Shown: positions 8,401-17,048, numbered from the stretch's first letter. The stretch is 33,332 nucleotides of DNA from Pseudomonadota bacterium (GCA_025356815.1 JANXQL010000140.1:1-33332); one strand, 5' to 3'. A program made the numbers and translations. Notes: generated by a model not told the origin, from the sequence alone.

Positions 8401-10834
8401 GCAGCTCCACGCCATAGCGGCGTGGCGCGTTCACCGACGCGATCGGCGTGCCGAATACCGACGCGGTGATGTTGTTGATGCCCGTGACGTAGCGCTTGTC
8501 GAGAAGGTTCGATCCATAGGCGGACACGCTCCACCTGCCACCCGGGCTGCGCCAGCTGATCCGGGCATCCGTCTGGTTCTGCGCCACAGCGTACGGGAAC
8601 GGCGCCTGCGGCTGGCAGCCCCGCGTCACGGTCGACTCCTTGTTGCAGCGAGTCGCGCCGCGGTAGCTGTGCGCGAGGAACAAGTCGATGCTGCCGTGAT
8701 CTGCGAGCGATATGACGTAGTCCACGGTCGCTGCGAACGACAGGCTTGGCTCGCCGGTCGGCGCACCTGCCAGGTTTGCGTACGCCAGCAGGTCAGCGTC
8801 TTGCAATCCGAATGCCGCGCCTTGCTGCAGCAGCGCCGACGACTCGAACTTCGTGTAGGTCGAATTAATGTAGGCGGCGGACAGGCCTAGGGTCAGCGCG
8901 TCGATCGGCTGCCAGCGGGTATCAAGATCAATGCCATAGGCCTTCTGATCGCTCGACGAGACAGTGTACTGCGGAATCAGCCCCTGACCGCCAGTGAGCA
9001 CCAGCGACTGCTTGTTCTTGTACGCGTAGTAGTAAGCCGCACCGTTGAACAGAACGTGTGCGTCGGGGAAGGTGGTCTTGAAGCCTAGCTCGTAGTTCCA
9101 GACATCCTCGTTATCGTACTTGCCGTTGATCGAGACTGCATCGAAGCCGCCAGGCGTGAAGCCCTTGGCGATCGAGGCGTAGACCATCTTATTCGGGTCG
9201 AGCCGGTAGTCGAGTACCACGCGCGGGCTGGTGTCGCTCCAGGAACTCTTCGCCGAAAAGGGCGTGCCCTGCGCGGCGATTCCCCGTGGATCGCTGAAGA
9301 TCAGGTTGGGCACCGTGATGTCCACGAGGCCGCCGGTGGCCTCGAGAATCGCGGCGCCGTAGGCGTCGAGCTGCGGGGCCACGCGCCACGGCGCCACCCA
9401 AGTAAAATCCTTCGTGTCGTGCGAGTAGCGCAAGCCGGTGGTCAGGTTCAGCTTGTCGGTCAGATGCCAGATCACGTCGGCGAACACGCCGAGTGACTTG
9501 AAGCGCCCGTCATCGCGCATCGCCTCGTTCCACGTCAGGCCGAGCAGGTTCACCGGGATCCCCATCTCGGTGAGCGCCGCGCTGGTCGGCCCGAATACCG
9601 CCGGGCAGCCAGCGTCCGGTCCCAGCACGCACAAGTGTGTGAACAGCGTGTCGACGCCGTCGGTATACAGGTGCGTATCGCTGGTCTGCTGCGCGTGTTC
9701 GGAGGAATAGCTTATGCCTGCAACCCAGTCGGTGCGCGAGGTGCGGCCTGACAGCTTGAACTCCTGGTACCAGGCGTTGTTGTGCTCGATGTTGTTGGTA
9801 TCGAAGTACGTCGCGATGCGGTTGGTGCCGTCCTCGTCCTCGCGGTTGGTGGTGCGGAACTCGCGCCAGTCAGTCGTGGAGGATAAGTCGAAGCTATCAA
9901 AGTGGCGGCTGAAAGACAGCATGAGGTCATCGAACTTGCGCGTTTCCTGGTTGCCCACGACATCATTGTAGATCGGCGCCGTGATGGGGTTGAGGAACGT
10001 CGCCCCGCTCGGGTCGGCCGGATACACAGGCAGGCTTCCCTCGGCTGGCACCGGCACGAGGCCAATGGCAACGCGTGCGAGCTGATTCACGGCATCGTGG
10101 TTCCAGCTCAACAGCAGCTTGGTGTCCGCATCGATGTCCCAGCGAAATGCAGCCCGCGCGGCCCAGTTCTTTTCCGGGTTGAGCTTCTGGCCGGTGGCCG
10201 CATCCTTCAGAAAGCCGTCCGACTCGTTGCTCAGTGCGTTGAACCGCAGCGCCATGCCGCTCGCCAGCGGCACGTTCAGCATCCCCTCGACGCGTCGCTT
10301 GCCTTCGCTGCCGAAACGCGCGTCGACGCTGCCTTCGAGCAGGTCGGTGGGTTTGCGGGTGATGATCGAGATCGCGCCCGCCGCACTGCTTCGGCCGAGC
10401 AGAGTGCCCTGCGGACCCTTCAGCACCTCTATGCGCTCGACGTCGTTGAAAGCAAGGAACGACGCGCCGGAGCGCGCGGCGTAGACGCCGTCGACATAAA
10501 CGCCGACGGCAGGATCGGTGCCGACGCCGAAATCCGACGCGCCGATGCCACGCAACTGGTAGTGCGGCTGGGTCGGGCTGTCACCGGAGACGACCAGCCC
10601 GGGCACCCACTTGTCCAGCTGCGCCATGTCCTCGGCGACGTGCTTGGACATGGACTCTGTCGTCAGCACCTGCACCGCGATCGGCACATCCTGCAGCTTC
10701 TGTTCGCGACGCTGGGCGGTCACGACGACCTCGCCGAGCAAGTCGCTCCCGACCGGCGCGACCTGGGCATGGGCTGCCGGTACGCCGAGACAGGCAGCAT
10801 AGATGGCGATAGACAGTTTGTTGTTGCGAAGCAT
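8387..10834 (-). CDS. TonB-dependent outer-membrane receptor
   Basis: An 815-residue outer-membrane transporter. A signal peptide (residues 1-23, ending AHA) is followed by a plug domain starting at 'GEVVVTAQRR', which also looks like the TonB box. The plug contains the usual 'QLRGIG' and 'VERIEVLKGPQGTLLGRSSAAGAI' regions. The remainder is a 22-stranded-type barrel ending in a terminal Phe (HASF), the outer-membrane assembly signal. It resembles receptors for large organic substrates, rather than FecA types, because no N-terminal signalling extension is present. Start: ATG 10834 with GGGGGA about seven bases upstream; the longer reading to 10855 lacks a ribosome site. It heads the cytochrome/peroxidase/beta-helix cluster and lies divergent from a TetR-type gene. 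The ligand is unknown. Confidence 0.93.
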   Translation of the reverse strand: MLRNNKLSIAIYAACLGVPAAHAQVAPVGSDLLGEVVVTAQRREQKLQDVPIAVQVLTTESMSKHVAEDMAQLDKWVPGLVVSGDSPTQPHYQLRGIGASDFGVGTDPAVGVYVDGVYAARSGASFLAFNDVERIEVLKGPQGTLLGRSSAAGAISIITRKPTDLLEGSVDARFGSEGKRRVEGMLNVPLASGMALRFNALSNESDGFLKDAATGQKLNPEKNWAARAAFRWDIDADTKLLLSWNHDAVNQLARVAIGLVPVPAEGSLPVYPADPSGATFLNPITAPIYNDVVGNQETRKFDDLMLSFSRHFDSFDLSSTTDWREFRTTNREDEDGTNRIATYFDTNNIEHNNAWYQEFKLSGRTSRTDWVAGISYSSEHAQQTSDTHLYTDGVDTLFTHLCVLGPDAGCPAVFGPTSAALTEMGIPVNLLGLTWNEAMRDDGRFKSLGVFADVIWHLTDKLNLTTGLRYSHDTKDFTWVAPWRVAPQLDAYGAAILEATGGLVDITVPNLIFSDPRGIAAQGTPFSAKSSWSDTSPRVVLDYRLDPNKMVYASIAKGFTPGGFDAVSINGKYDNEDVWNYELGFKTTFPDAHVLFNGAAYYYAYKNKQSLVLTGGQGLIPQYTVSSSDQKAYGIDLDTRWQPIDALTLGLSAAYINSTYTKFESSALLQQGAAFGLQDADLLAYANLAGAPTGEPSLSFAATVDYVISLADHGSIDLFLAHSYRGATRCNKESTVTRGCQPQAPFPYAVAQNQTDARISWRSPGGRWSVSAYGSNLLDKRYVTGINNITASVFGTPIASVNAPRRYGVELHASF

Positions 10835-10944
10835 CAAGATTTCCCCCAGTGGCATTCCGGCTATCTGGTCCGGGCGATGGCGACGGTCGGCGCCGGAGTC
10901 TTCGATGGTTCTTGTGATCCGTGACCGCGCTCGTTATAAGGGCA

Positions 10945-10973
10945 TATATACTGCCTCGCGGCACTCTTGTCAC
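10945..10973 (-). promoter_or_regulatory. Predicted promoter of the TonB receptor/cytochrome cluster
   Basis: On the minus strand GTGACA (10973-10968) is followed after exactly 17 bases by TATATA (10950-10945), a good sigma-70-like pair. Transcription would begin near 10938, leaving a leader of about 100 bases before the receptor ATG. The -10 lies within the near-palindrome GGCATATATACTGCC (10941-10955), so a repressor bound there would block RNA polymerase. Confidence 0.5.
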
Positions 10974-10978
10974 GCCGG

Positions 10979-10996
10979 ACTCGGGGATCGCCGAGT
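10979..10996. promoter_or_regulatory. Candidate TetR operator: inverted repeat in the divergent intergenic region
   Basis: ACTCGGggatcgCCGAGT has perfect six-base arms, and the central GATC extends the symmetry to 16 of 18 positions. It lies just upstream of the predicted receptor promoter and about 70 bases before the TetR-type gene, the usual place for an operator serving both. Assignment to this regulator is inference from position and symmetry. Confidence 0.45.
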
Positions 10997-11063
10997 TTGG
11001 ACGCGGAACGGGAGTGGCGCTGATGGCAGTCGTTGTTCCCACACAACCCGAGCCTACATCCAC

Positions 11064-11717
11064 ATGGCGGAACGTCTCCACGTGGCGCGGACGGCTCGCG
11101 CAGCCCGTACGCAGCGCCGCGGCGATTGGCGTCGCGAGCGGCTGCTGGAGGCGGCCGGCGAGCTGGTCTGCGCCCGGCCGCTGCCGGCGGTGACCTACGC
11201 GGCGATCTGCGCTCGGGCGGGCGTGCCGGCGAGTTCCGCCTATCACTTCTATCGGGATCTCGACGCGCTGTTTCGGGCGCTGCTCCTGTCGGGCCGAGAA
11301 GGGTTCGACACGGCGCTAATGAAGCCGTTGCGCGCTTCGCAAAAGCGATCGTGGCAGGCGGTCGTGGAGGCGCTGGTAGGACGCGCGGCGCACTACAACC
11401 GGACGCACCCGATCGCCGCGCGGCTCGCCATCGGCGGCCACACGCCACCACAATTGAAGCGGCTAGATCGAGACGCGGACAGGGTCCGCGCCGGACTTGC
11501 GCTAGCGGCGCTGGAGAGCCTGTTCGTAGTGCCGCGCATGCGATACAAGCGCCAGGTCGCCTTCGCCGCGACGGAGATCGTCGATGCGGTGTTCACGACA
11601 TCGATGCTCGAGGCGGGTCGGCTCACTTCGGCCTACGTCACGCTCGCCAAACGAGCGGTTGTCGGCTTTCTGGGGCAGTACTTCGGCGCGCGATTGCCGC
11701 GCCGCAGGCAACTCTAG
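11064..11717 (+). CDS. TetR/AcrR family transcriptional regulator
   Basis: A 217-residue one-domain-plus-ligand-pocket repressor. The N-terminal DNA-binding domain (residues about 20-70) contains the TetR helix-turn-helix with the typical end 'AGVPASSAYHFYRDLDALFRALL', where SAYHFYRD corresponds to the conserved 'xxYxYFxxKxxL' recognition helix region. The rest is helical, as expected for the ligand-binding and dimer domain. Start: ATG 11064 gives the normal short N-terminus. The frame is open well upstream, but that stretch covers the promoter region and has no TetR similarity; no strong ribosome site is visible. It is divergent from the TonB receptor cluster and convergent with the SDR operon, overlapping its stop codon by four bases. 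Control of the receptor cluster is the likeliest role. Confidence 0.85.
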   Translation: MAERLHVARTARAARTQRRGDWRRERLLEAAGELVCARPLPAVTYAAICARAGVPASSAYHFYRDLDALFRALLLSGREGFDTALMKPLRASQKRSWQAVVEALVGRAAHYNRTHPIAARLAIGGHTPPQLKRLDRDADRVRAGLALAALESLFVVPRMRYKRQVAFAATEIVDAVFTTSMLEAGRLTSAYVTLAKRAVVGFLGQYFGARLPRRRQL

Positions 11718-12523
11718 CCCGCCTGATAGGTTGCCGTCAGCAGCTTCTCCACCAGAGCCGCCGGCAGGAACGGCTCAAGCGTAACCAAGGCTCGCTGCAC
11801 GGCGGTCGCGGTCGGGTACCGTAGGCGCGGCCGTGGCGCGTCGAGGATGCGACGCACCGTCCGCACGACCGGCTCCAGATTCGGGTTTGCCTGCTCGTCA
11901 CGCGCCATGATCGCAACCGCGCGCAAGGCCCGCGCGTGATACGCCGAAGCGAGGCCGCTCTGCGCCGTCATGCGACGGTGGCCGGTGAACCCGGTGGCAT
12001 AGTCGCCGGGCTCCAGGAGGCTCACGTGAATCCCGAAGGGTCTGGTCTCGATCCGCAGCGCCTCGCTGTAGGCCTCGATCGCGAACTTGCTGGCGCTGTA
12101 GAAGGCCTGGAACGGCAGCGGAATCAGCCCCGCGAGGGAGCTTACGTTCACGATCCGACCCCCGCCCTGCGCCCGCATCAGCGGCAGGACCGCGCGACAG
12201 ACGCGGTGGGTACCCAGGAAGTTCGTCGCCAGCTGCGCGGCCGCCTCCTCCGGCGTTGTGTCCTCGATGGCGCCTGCGATCCCGTAGCCGGCGTTGTTGA
12301 CGACAACGTCGATGCGGCCGGCCTGCTCCAGGATTGTCTGCACGGCGGCGTTGACCGAGGTCTGGTCATCGACGTCCATCACCAGCATGGTGAGCGGGCC
12401 GCCGTCCGTGGCAGGCCGCCGCGAGGTACCGAAGACGCGACCGTGGGAGGTGGCAAGTCCATTCGCGATGGCTTTGCCTAGGCCACTGGATGCACCAGTC
12501 ACCAGGATCACGGCCTCGCTCAT
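11714..12523 (-). CDS. Short-chain dehydrogenase/reductase (SDR)
   Basis: A 269-residue classical SDR that would oxidise or reduce an alcohol/carbonyl using NAD(P). Seen in order: cofactor loop TGASSGLG (9-16), NNAG (76-79), catalytic Ser in NVSS (128-129), and YSASK with Tyr142 and Lys146. The basic pair after the second strand (TSRRP) favours NADP(H). The sequence after the active site (LLEPGDYATGF) is like that of SDRs acting on hydrophobic or steroid-like substrates, but this is not decisive. No signal peptide is present, so it is cytoplasmic, unlike its operon partners. Start: ATG 12523, sharing ATGA with the stop codon of the upstream PLP-fold gene, which indicates translational coupling. 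The longer frame to 12547 is less likely. Confidence 0.92.
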   Translation of the reverse strand: MSEAVILVTGASSGLGKAIANGLATSHGRVFGTSRRPATDGGPLTMLVMDVDDQTSVNAAVQTILEQAGRIDVVVNNAGYGIAGAIEDTTPEEAAAQLATNFLGTHRVCRAVLPLMRAQGGGRIVNVSSLAGLIPLPFQAFYSASKFAIEAYSEALRIETRPFGIHVSLLEPGDYATGFTGHRRMTAQSGLASAYHARALRAVAIMARDEQANPNLEPVVRTVRRILDAPRPRLRYPTATAVQRALVTLEPFLPAALVEKLLTATYQAG

Positions 12524-13806
12524 GCCGACACCGGAAAGGTCGGCCAACGGTCCTTGAGCTCGCCGTCGTCATACACCAGCAGGTCGCCGAACTGCAGCAG
12601 AACCGCCTCGCTCTGGGTGGGCCGCAGGAACACATAGTCGTCCGGCCGAAGCGGGACCCGCCGCGAGCCGGTCAGCAGTTCCTGGTTGCTTGACCGACCG
12701 TACAGGCCGTTGTACTCAAGGCCAGGCGGCGACTCGGGTTCGGCGAGCCAGTGGCCACCGTATACAAAGAAGCCACGCCGTGCGTTGGCATCCATGAGCG
12801 GCAGGACCTTGTCGAGTGACTCGAGTCCAGGAATTTCCAGCGGCTCGACCGTCTTGAGCACCGGCGTGGCGATGAACGCAGCGGCGACGTGATGGGTAAG
12901 CGTCGGCAGGTCGAAGTCACGGGGCTTCAGGAACGCGGAGCCGATGGCAAGCTCGCTGGCCAGCGCGTCGGCAGCATGCATGCGGTAAGTCGGACTGCCG
13001 GCCGCATTGAAGGTGAGAGTCGGAAAGTCGGCCGCCGGTACACGTGCACGGACGACCTCGCGTGCGGCCGAGTAACGCGCGATCGCGTCGGCGTAGGCCT
13101 TGGCGGGGCGCGGCATCTTCGGGACGTGCGGGTCGTAGCCCATCAGTCCCGCGAACTGCAGTTCGGGCGACGCCATGATGGCCTCCAGCGCGGCACCGAC
13201 CGCGGGCGCATCGGCGAGACCGCCACGATGCAGCCCGACGTCGATTTCGAGGTTGATCCGCAGGCGGGTGTTGCGCGCGCGGGCGATCGCGGCGTAGCCG
13301 CGGATGCGCTCCACGCTGTCGGCGAGCCATTGCGGGCCCGGGCTGCCGGCAAGCAGCGGCAGCGCTGCGTCGAGCACCCGTCCGACCTCGAGCGCCGGTA
13401 ACGGCTTGCCCAGCAGCAGGTCGGCGTGCGGGTTCCAGCGGAGTGTGTCGAGGACCATCGGGCCGTTGAAGACCATGCAGCGGTTCGTCTGCAGACCGGC
13501 GGTGATCGCATCGAGCAAGCCCGGCACGGGCAGCGATTTCACGACCACCCGAACCGGCATCTTCGTGCCAGCAAGGGTCGCGCGTACGGCCTGGATGTTC
13601 GCGCGGAGCCGAGCGCGGTCGATGATCAGGACCGGGCGACCGATTCCCGCTCGTGCGAGCGCGCTCGACAGGCGGCTGAAGTACGCATCGTGCGGCCCGC
13701 CACGATCTGGCCTGCGCAGCGCAAGCACGCTTGCGCCCGCTGCGACCGCGAGGGCACCGCCAATCACGGCGCGGCGACTGAGGCGAGGCAGGCCTGATTC
13801 AGACAT
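12520..13806 (-). CDS. Tat-signal PLP-fold protein (alanine racemase N-terminal / D-threonine aldolase-like)
   Basis: A 428-residue protein of the fold-type III PLP family shared by D-threonine aldolase, D-serine dehydratase and alanine racemase. Lys90, in VVVKSLPV, is in the position of the PLP-binding lysine at the end of the first barrel strand. Later barrel segments (INLEIDVGLHRGG, LMGYDPHV, FNAAGSPTY) fit. The C-terminal domain ends with 'RPTQSEAVLLQFGDLLVYDDGEL'-type sequence, in which the His and Cys that bind zinc in D-serine dehydratases are not apparent. The N-terminus, with twin Arg in SRRAVIGG and a hydrophobic stretch to residue 30, is a Tat signal or anchor. Start: ATG 13806, overlapping the FAD oxidase stop by eight bases. 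A lactone-oxidase-like gene beside such a PLP protein also occurs, as I recall, in actinobacteria. Its reaction is unknown. Confidence 0.8.
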   Translation of the reverse strand: MSESGLPRLSRRAVIGGALAVAAGASVLALRRPDRGGPHDAYFSRLSSALARAGIGRPVLIIDRARLRANIQAVRATLAGTKMPVRVVVKSLPVPGLLDAITAGLQTNRCMVFNGPMVLDTLRWNPHADLLLGKPLPALEVGRVLDAALPLLAGSPGPQWLADSVERIRGYAAIARARNTRLRINLEIDVGLHRGGLADAPAVGAALEAIMASPELQFAGLMGYDPHVPKMPRPAKAYADAIARYSAAREVVRARVPAADFPTLTFNAAGSPTYRMHAADALASELAIGSAFLKPRDFDLPTLTHHVAAAFIATPVLKTVEPLEIPGLESLDKVLPLMDANARRGFFVYGGHWLAEPESPPGLEYNGLYGRSSNQELLTGSRRVPLRPDDYVFLRPTQSEAVLLQFGDLLVYDDGELKDRWPTFPVSA

Positions 13807-15205
13807 CGCCGAACAGCCGACGCAGGAATGGGTTGAGCAGGCGGCCTTGCGGGTCGAGCTCGCGCCGCACCGCCATCGCCTCCGCCCAACGCGGATACAT
13901 CGGCGCGAGTTCTTTCGCCGTCAGCGAGTGCAGTTTGCCCCAGTGCGGCCGCCCCCCGTGCTTGCGCAGGATCGGCTCGACCAGGTCGAACAGAAAGCGG
14001 TAGTCATCCTTGTAGTACGCATGTACGGCGAGCGACCCGGACGGGCGGTCGTGGAACGGCGAGAGCCAGGCGTCGTCTGGTGCGATCGAGCGCACCTCGA
14101 TCGGGAAGAATACGTCCGGCCGGTATTTCTCGATGGTGGTGAGCAGTTCCTGCAGCGCGGGCATCTGCGCCTCCCGAGGCAGATGGTATTCCATCTCGTT
14201 GAAGCGAATGTCGCGCTCATTCGACAGCAGCTTCCAGGCCTCCTCGACGGATTCCTCCGGCTTGAGCCCGGCCATCGCCGACTGGGCGAGCCGCCGACGC
14301 AGGGGCGTCGCGAATCCCGCCCAGTCGCGCAGCCACTTTAGGTCCAGCAGGACGTCGGCATCTTGCGATTTGCCAGGGGGTTCCGCCGGCCTGTCGGTTT
14401 CGTCGTGGGTCACGGTTGCCGACATGCCGGTAAAGGGTAGCGCGAAGAATTCCGCATTTCGATGGCGCGCACGCAGCGACGGCCAGTCCTCGATCACCTC
14501 TGCGGTCGGACGCACCGCCGTGCGCTTGAAAAGGCGCAGCGACGGCACATTCTGCAGTCGGTAGCGGGTCACGACGCCAAATGCGCCAAGCCCAACGCGG
14601 GCGGCGTCGAAGATCTGCGGATTTTCGCTGTGACTGCAGGTCAGCAGGCCTCGTGCCGGCGTTGCGATTCGCATTTCCATTACCTGGGCGTGCAGCGCAG
14701 CAGAGCGCTCGCCGCTGCCGTGGGTTGCGGTCGCGATTGCACCGCCCAGCGACTGCTTGTTGATATCAGGGAGGTTCGGCATGCACTGTCCAAGGGCCGC
14801 GAGGGCGGGACCGAGTTCCCCCAGCCGCGTGCCGGCCCAGACCGTCGCCTGGTAAGTCGCGTCGTCATGATCGACGATGCCGCTGAGCCCGTCGAGCGAC
14901 AGCAACGTGCCGTCCGTCGGGACGAGGGCCGTGAACGAATGGCCGGCGCCGACGGCACGGACAGGTGCGGGACCACGGGCCAGCGCCACCAGGACCTCGT
15001 CCTCGTTGGCTGGGCCTGCGCGCAGCGCGGGGTATGCACTCTGGATGCCTGACCAGTTGCGCCAGAGCATGCGGCGGTTCGCATCCTGCAGCGGCGGCGC
15101 CGGCGGCTCGGCATCGAGCCGGTGCTGGCGCAGCTTCACGCCCGCCGTCGCGGCGGCCGCGGTGACCGCCGCGCTCACAAGCAGCTTTCGCCGCGACAGG
15201 GTCAT
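13799..15205 (-). CDS. Tat-exported FAD-linked oxidase (D-arabinono-1,4-lactone oxidase / gulonolactone oxidase family)
   Basis: A 468-residue flavoenzyme. Residues 1-22 are a Tat signal (SRRKLLV followed by an alanine-rich core), so it is exported folded with its flavin. The FAD domain (about 45-230) shows VGAGHS, where His89 matches the histidine covalently linked to FAD in sugar-lactone oxidases, and GGAIATATHGSG, the second FAD loop. The C-terminal ALO domain (about 240-468) ends with the family mark PHWGKLHSL. Members oxidise aldonolactones or alditols, passing electrons to oxygen or cytochrome c. Start: ATG 15205 behind GGGGGAGGGG. It shares ATGA with the stop codon of a lipoprotein cytochrome c gene, which makes that cytochrome the natural electron acceptor. 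Confidence 0.9.
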   Translation of the reverse strand: MTLSRRKLLVSAAVTAAAATAGVKLRQHRLDAEPPAPPLQDANRRMLWRNWSGIQSAYPALRAGPANEDEVLVALARGPAPVRAVGAGHSFTALVPTDGTLLSLDGLSGIVDHDDATYQATVWAGTRLGELGPALAALGQCMPNLPDINKQSLGGAIATATHGSGERSAALHAQVMEMRIATPARGLLTCSHSENPQIFDAARVGLGAFGVVTRYRLQNVPSLRLFKRTAVRPTAEVIEDWPSLRARHRNAEFFALPFTGMSATVTHDETDRPAEPPGKSQDADVLLDLKWLRDWAGFATPLRRRLAQSAMAGLKPEESVEEAWKLLSNERDIRFNEMEYHLPREAQMPALQELLTTIEKYRPDVFFPIEVRSIAPDDAWLSPFHDRPSGSLAVHAYYKDDYRFLFDLVEPILRKHGGRPHWGKLHSLTAKELAPMYPRWAEAMAVRRELDPQGRLLNPFLRRLFGDV

Positions 15206-15606
15206 TGCCCCTCCCCCGCCATAAAGCGGATCAGCAACTGATAGTCGTCGGCCGTGCAGCGCACGCACTGCCCGCCGGCTGGCATGCCGTTGAGGCCGGC
15301 AATGGCGCTGACGACCAGCACGGGCATGCCTTTGTTCAGGCGTACCTGCCACGCATCGCGATCCCCCGTGAGCGGCGCGCCAGAGGTTGCGACGACATGG
15401 CATGCGCGGCAGGCGTGCTGGTACAGATCGGCGAGCCGCGGGTCGGCCGGCGTCAGTGTCACGGCGCGCGCCAGCAGTGTGGCTCGGTCCACGGACTGCG
15501 GCCTGGCGCATCCGGCGACCCAGAGCAACAGACCGGCGCACAGCGGCACCGGGATGAGGCCGAAAGAGTAGCCCAGGAGTGCAGTAGCAGAATTGCGTAT
15601 GTGCAT
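15202..15606 (-). CDS. Lipoprotein cytochrome c (c5-like)
   Basis: A 134-residue mono-haem cytochrome. The N-terminal hydrophobic segment ends in a lipobox, WVAGC, so Cys33 should carry lipid and tether the protein to a membrane. The haem site is CRACH (66-70). The C-terminal part reads 'LNGMPAGGQCVRCTADDYQLL', matching cytochrome c5, where the Met is the axial ligand and the Cys pair forms a disulfide. Start: ATG 15606; an apparent longer reading upstream is only the antisense frame of the dehydrogenase gene. Its stop codon overlaps the start of the FAD oxidase gene (ATGA), and the alpha-hydroxy-acid dehydrogenase lies 128 bases upstream. It probably accepts electrons from one or both flavoenzymes. 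Confidence 0.85.
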   Translation of the reverse strand: MHIRNSATALLGYSFGLIPVPLCAGLLLWVAGCARPQSVDRATLLARAVTLTPADPRLADLYQHACRACHVVATSGAPLTGDRDAWQVRLNKGMPVLVVSAIAGLNGMPAGGQCVRCTADDYQLLIRFMAGEGQ

Positions 15607-15734
15607 CGATGCGCGCTCTACCGCGACGAACGCTCGCTTGTGGGGCGGTGACAATCGCAGCAATCGGCATGCCAACGCAAGCGGCCGCCACCACGACGTC
15701 GCCTGCTGCGGCGCAAAAGCTCCGGGCCAGTAGC

Positions 15735-16889
15735 CTACGAGTGCGGGGCGGCAGCGACCGACGCGAGGATGCCGTCGCACAACTCGCTCGTCGTGTGGGT
15801 GCCCAGCTGAGCCATCACGCGGGACAGTTCGTCGGTCAGGATGTCGACGGCGAGGTTCGCGCCGGTCTCGCCGTCGGCGATCAGGCCGTAGAGGATGGCT
15901 CGTCCGGAAAATACAAAGTCGGCGCCGCGCGCCAGTGCAGTGGCGATGTCCGACCCGCGCCGAATGCCACCGTCTAGCATGATCGCCATCCGCTGTCCCA
16001 CCTGGCGGCGGATCGCCGGCAGCGCCTCCAGCGGCGTCAGCGCCCGGTCCAGCTGGCGCGCGCCGTGGTTGGAGACGATGATCCCATCGGCGCCACAGTC
16101 GAGGGCCCGTTGCGCGTCCAGCGGGTGCAGCAGTCCCTTGACGACGAGGGTGCCCGGCCACATCGCGCGGTAGGCCTCAATGTCCGCCCACGTCTGAGTC
16201 GGGTACTTCTGCGCGAACTGGAAAGCCGCGATTCCCGCGGAACTGGCGCCGGGGGAAGCATACGCTGCCCAGCTGCCCAGTGGCGGCAGCCCCCCGTGGC
16301 GCAGGTAGGAAAGCGTCCATGCCGGATGCGACAGGCCGTCCCACAGCAGGCGTGGGGTGTAACGCAGCGGCAGCGTGAAGCCGTTGCGGATGTCGCGCTC
16401 GCGCTTGGCCTCGATCGGCATGTCGGCCGTGATCACGAGCGTCGGATAGCCCGCATCGCGCGCGCGCCGGACGATGTCCTGCGAGATGCCTGCCTCGCGT
16501 GCGGGGTAGAGCTGGTACCACGCGCGTCCCGCACTCGCCGCCGCGATCTGCTCCAGCGGGGCCACGCTCACGCCGGAGAGCACGTAGGGGATGTTGGCCC
16601 GATCCGCGGCGCGCAGCATGAGGTGCTCGCCGCAAGGCCGGAGCAGTCCGGTGTAGCCAGTGGGTGAAATCCCGAACGGCCGGTCGTAGACGCGACCGAA
16701 CAGTGTCGTGCCGAGGTGCCGTCCGGACATGTCCAGCCCGTAGCGCGGCACCAGTCGCTGAGACTCGAAGCATTGGCGTGCCCGATCTAGCCCGAGCTCA
16801 TCGTCCGCGCCCCCTTCGACCCAGTCGAACAGGATGCGCGGCAGACGCCTGCGGGCGCGCAGGCGCAGGTCATCGATACTGAGAATCAT
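15735..16889 (-). CDS. FMN-dependent alpha-hydroxy-acid dehydrogenase (lactate/mandelate dehydrogenase family)
   Basis: A 384-residue TIM-barrel flavoenzyme that oxidises a 2-hydroxy acid to a 2-oxo acid. The catalytic pair is in SNHGARQLD (His275, Arg278). The FMN-binding Lys251 (VVKGLLHP) and the phosphate-binding DGGIRRGSDIATALARGAD are intact, and 'TADMPIEAKRERDIRNGF' matches the family loop. In the N-terminal substrate motif, usually F-D-Y-x-x-G-G, the sequence reads FDWVEGG, so the substrate-contacting Tyr is Trp; this may alter specificity. No signal peptide is seen, so it is probably cytoplasmic or membrane-associated like mandelate and L-lactate dehydrogenases. Start: ATG 16889 with GAAGG just before it; a TTG 18 bases upstream is unsupported. 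It is the first gene of the oxidoreductase run ending at 11714. Confidence 0.93.
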   Translation of the reverse strand: MILSIDDLRLRARRRLPRILFDWVEGGADDELGLDRARQCFESQRLVPRYGLDMSGRHLGTTLFGRVYDRPFGISPTGYTGLLRPCGEHLMLRAADRANIPYVLSGVSVAPLEQIAAASAGRAWYQLYPAREAGISQDIVRRARDAGYPTLVITADMPIEAKRERDIRNGFTLPLRYTPRLLWDGLSHPAWTLSYLRHGGLPPLGSWAAYASPGASSAGIAAFQFAQKYPTQTWADIEAYRAMWPGTLVVKGLLHPLDAQRALDCGADGIIVSNHGARQLDRALTPLEALPAIRRQVGQRMAIMLDGGIRRGSDIATALARGADFVFSGRAILYGLIADGETGANLAVDILTDELSRVMAQLGTHTTSELCDGILASVAAAPHS

Positions 16890-17048
16890 GAAGCCTTCGT
16901 CCGCCAAGGGTCGCCTTCATCGACAGGATAGCAGCCGTCGGGCCGCCGCCGCTGACCTCCCCCGTCCCGGCAGCGTCTGCGGCCGTAGCGCGCACACGTA
17001 GGTAGTTTACGAAAGCGCGGCCGCTGCGAGCGCGAGTTCGCCTCGCGA

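Noticed and set aside
15607-16161. Upstream extension of the c5-like cytochrome frame through the dehydrogenase gene
   Set aside because: The extension is an off-frame reading of the dehydrogenase; the lipobox and signal begin only after the ATG at 15606.
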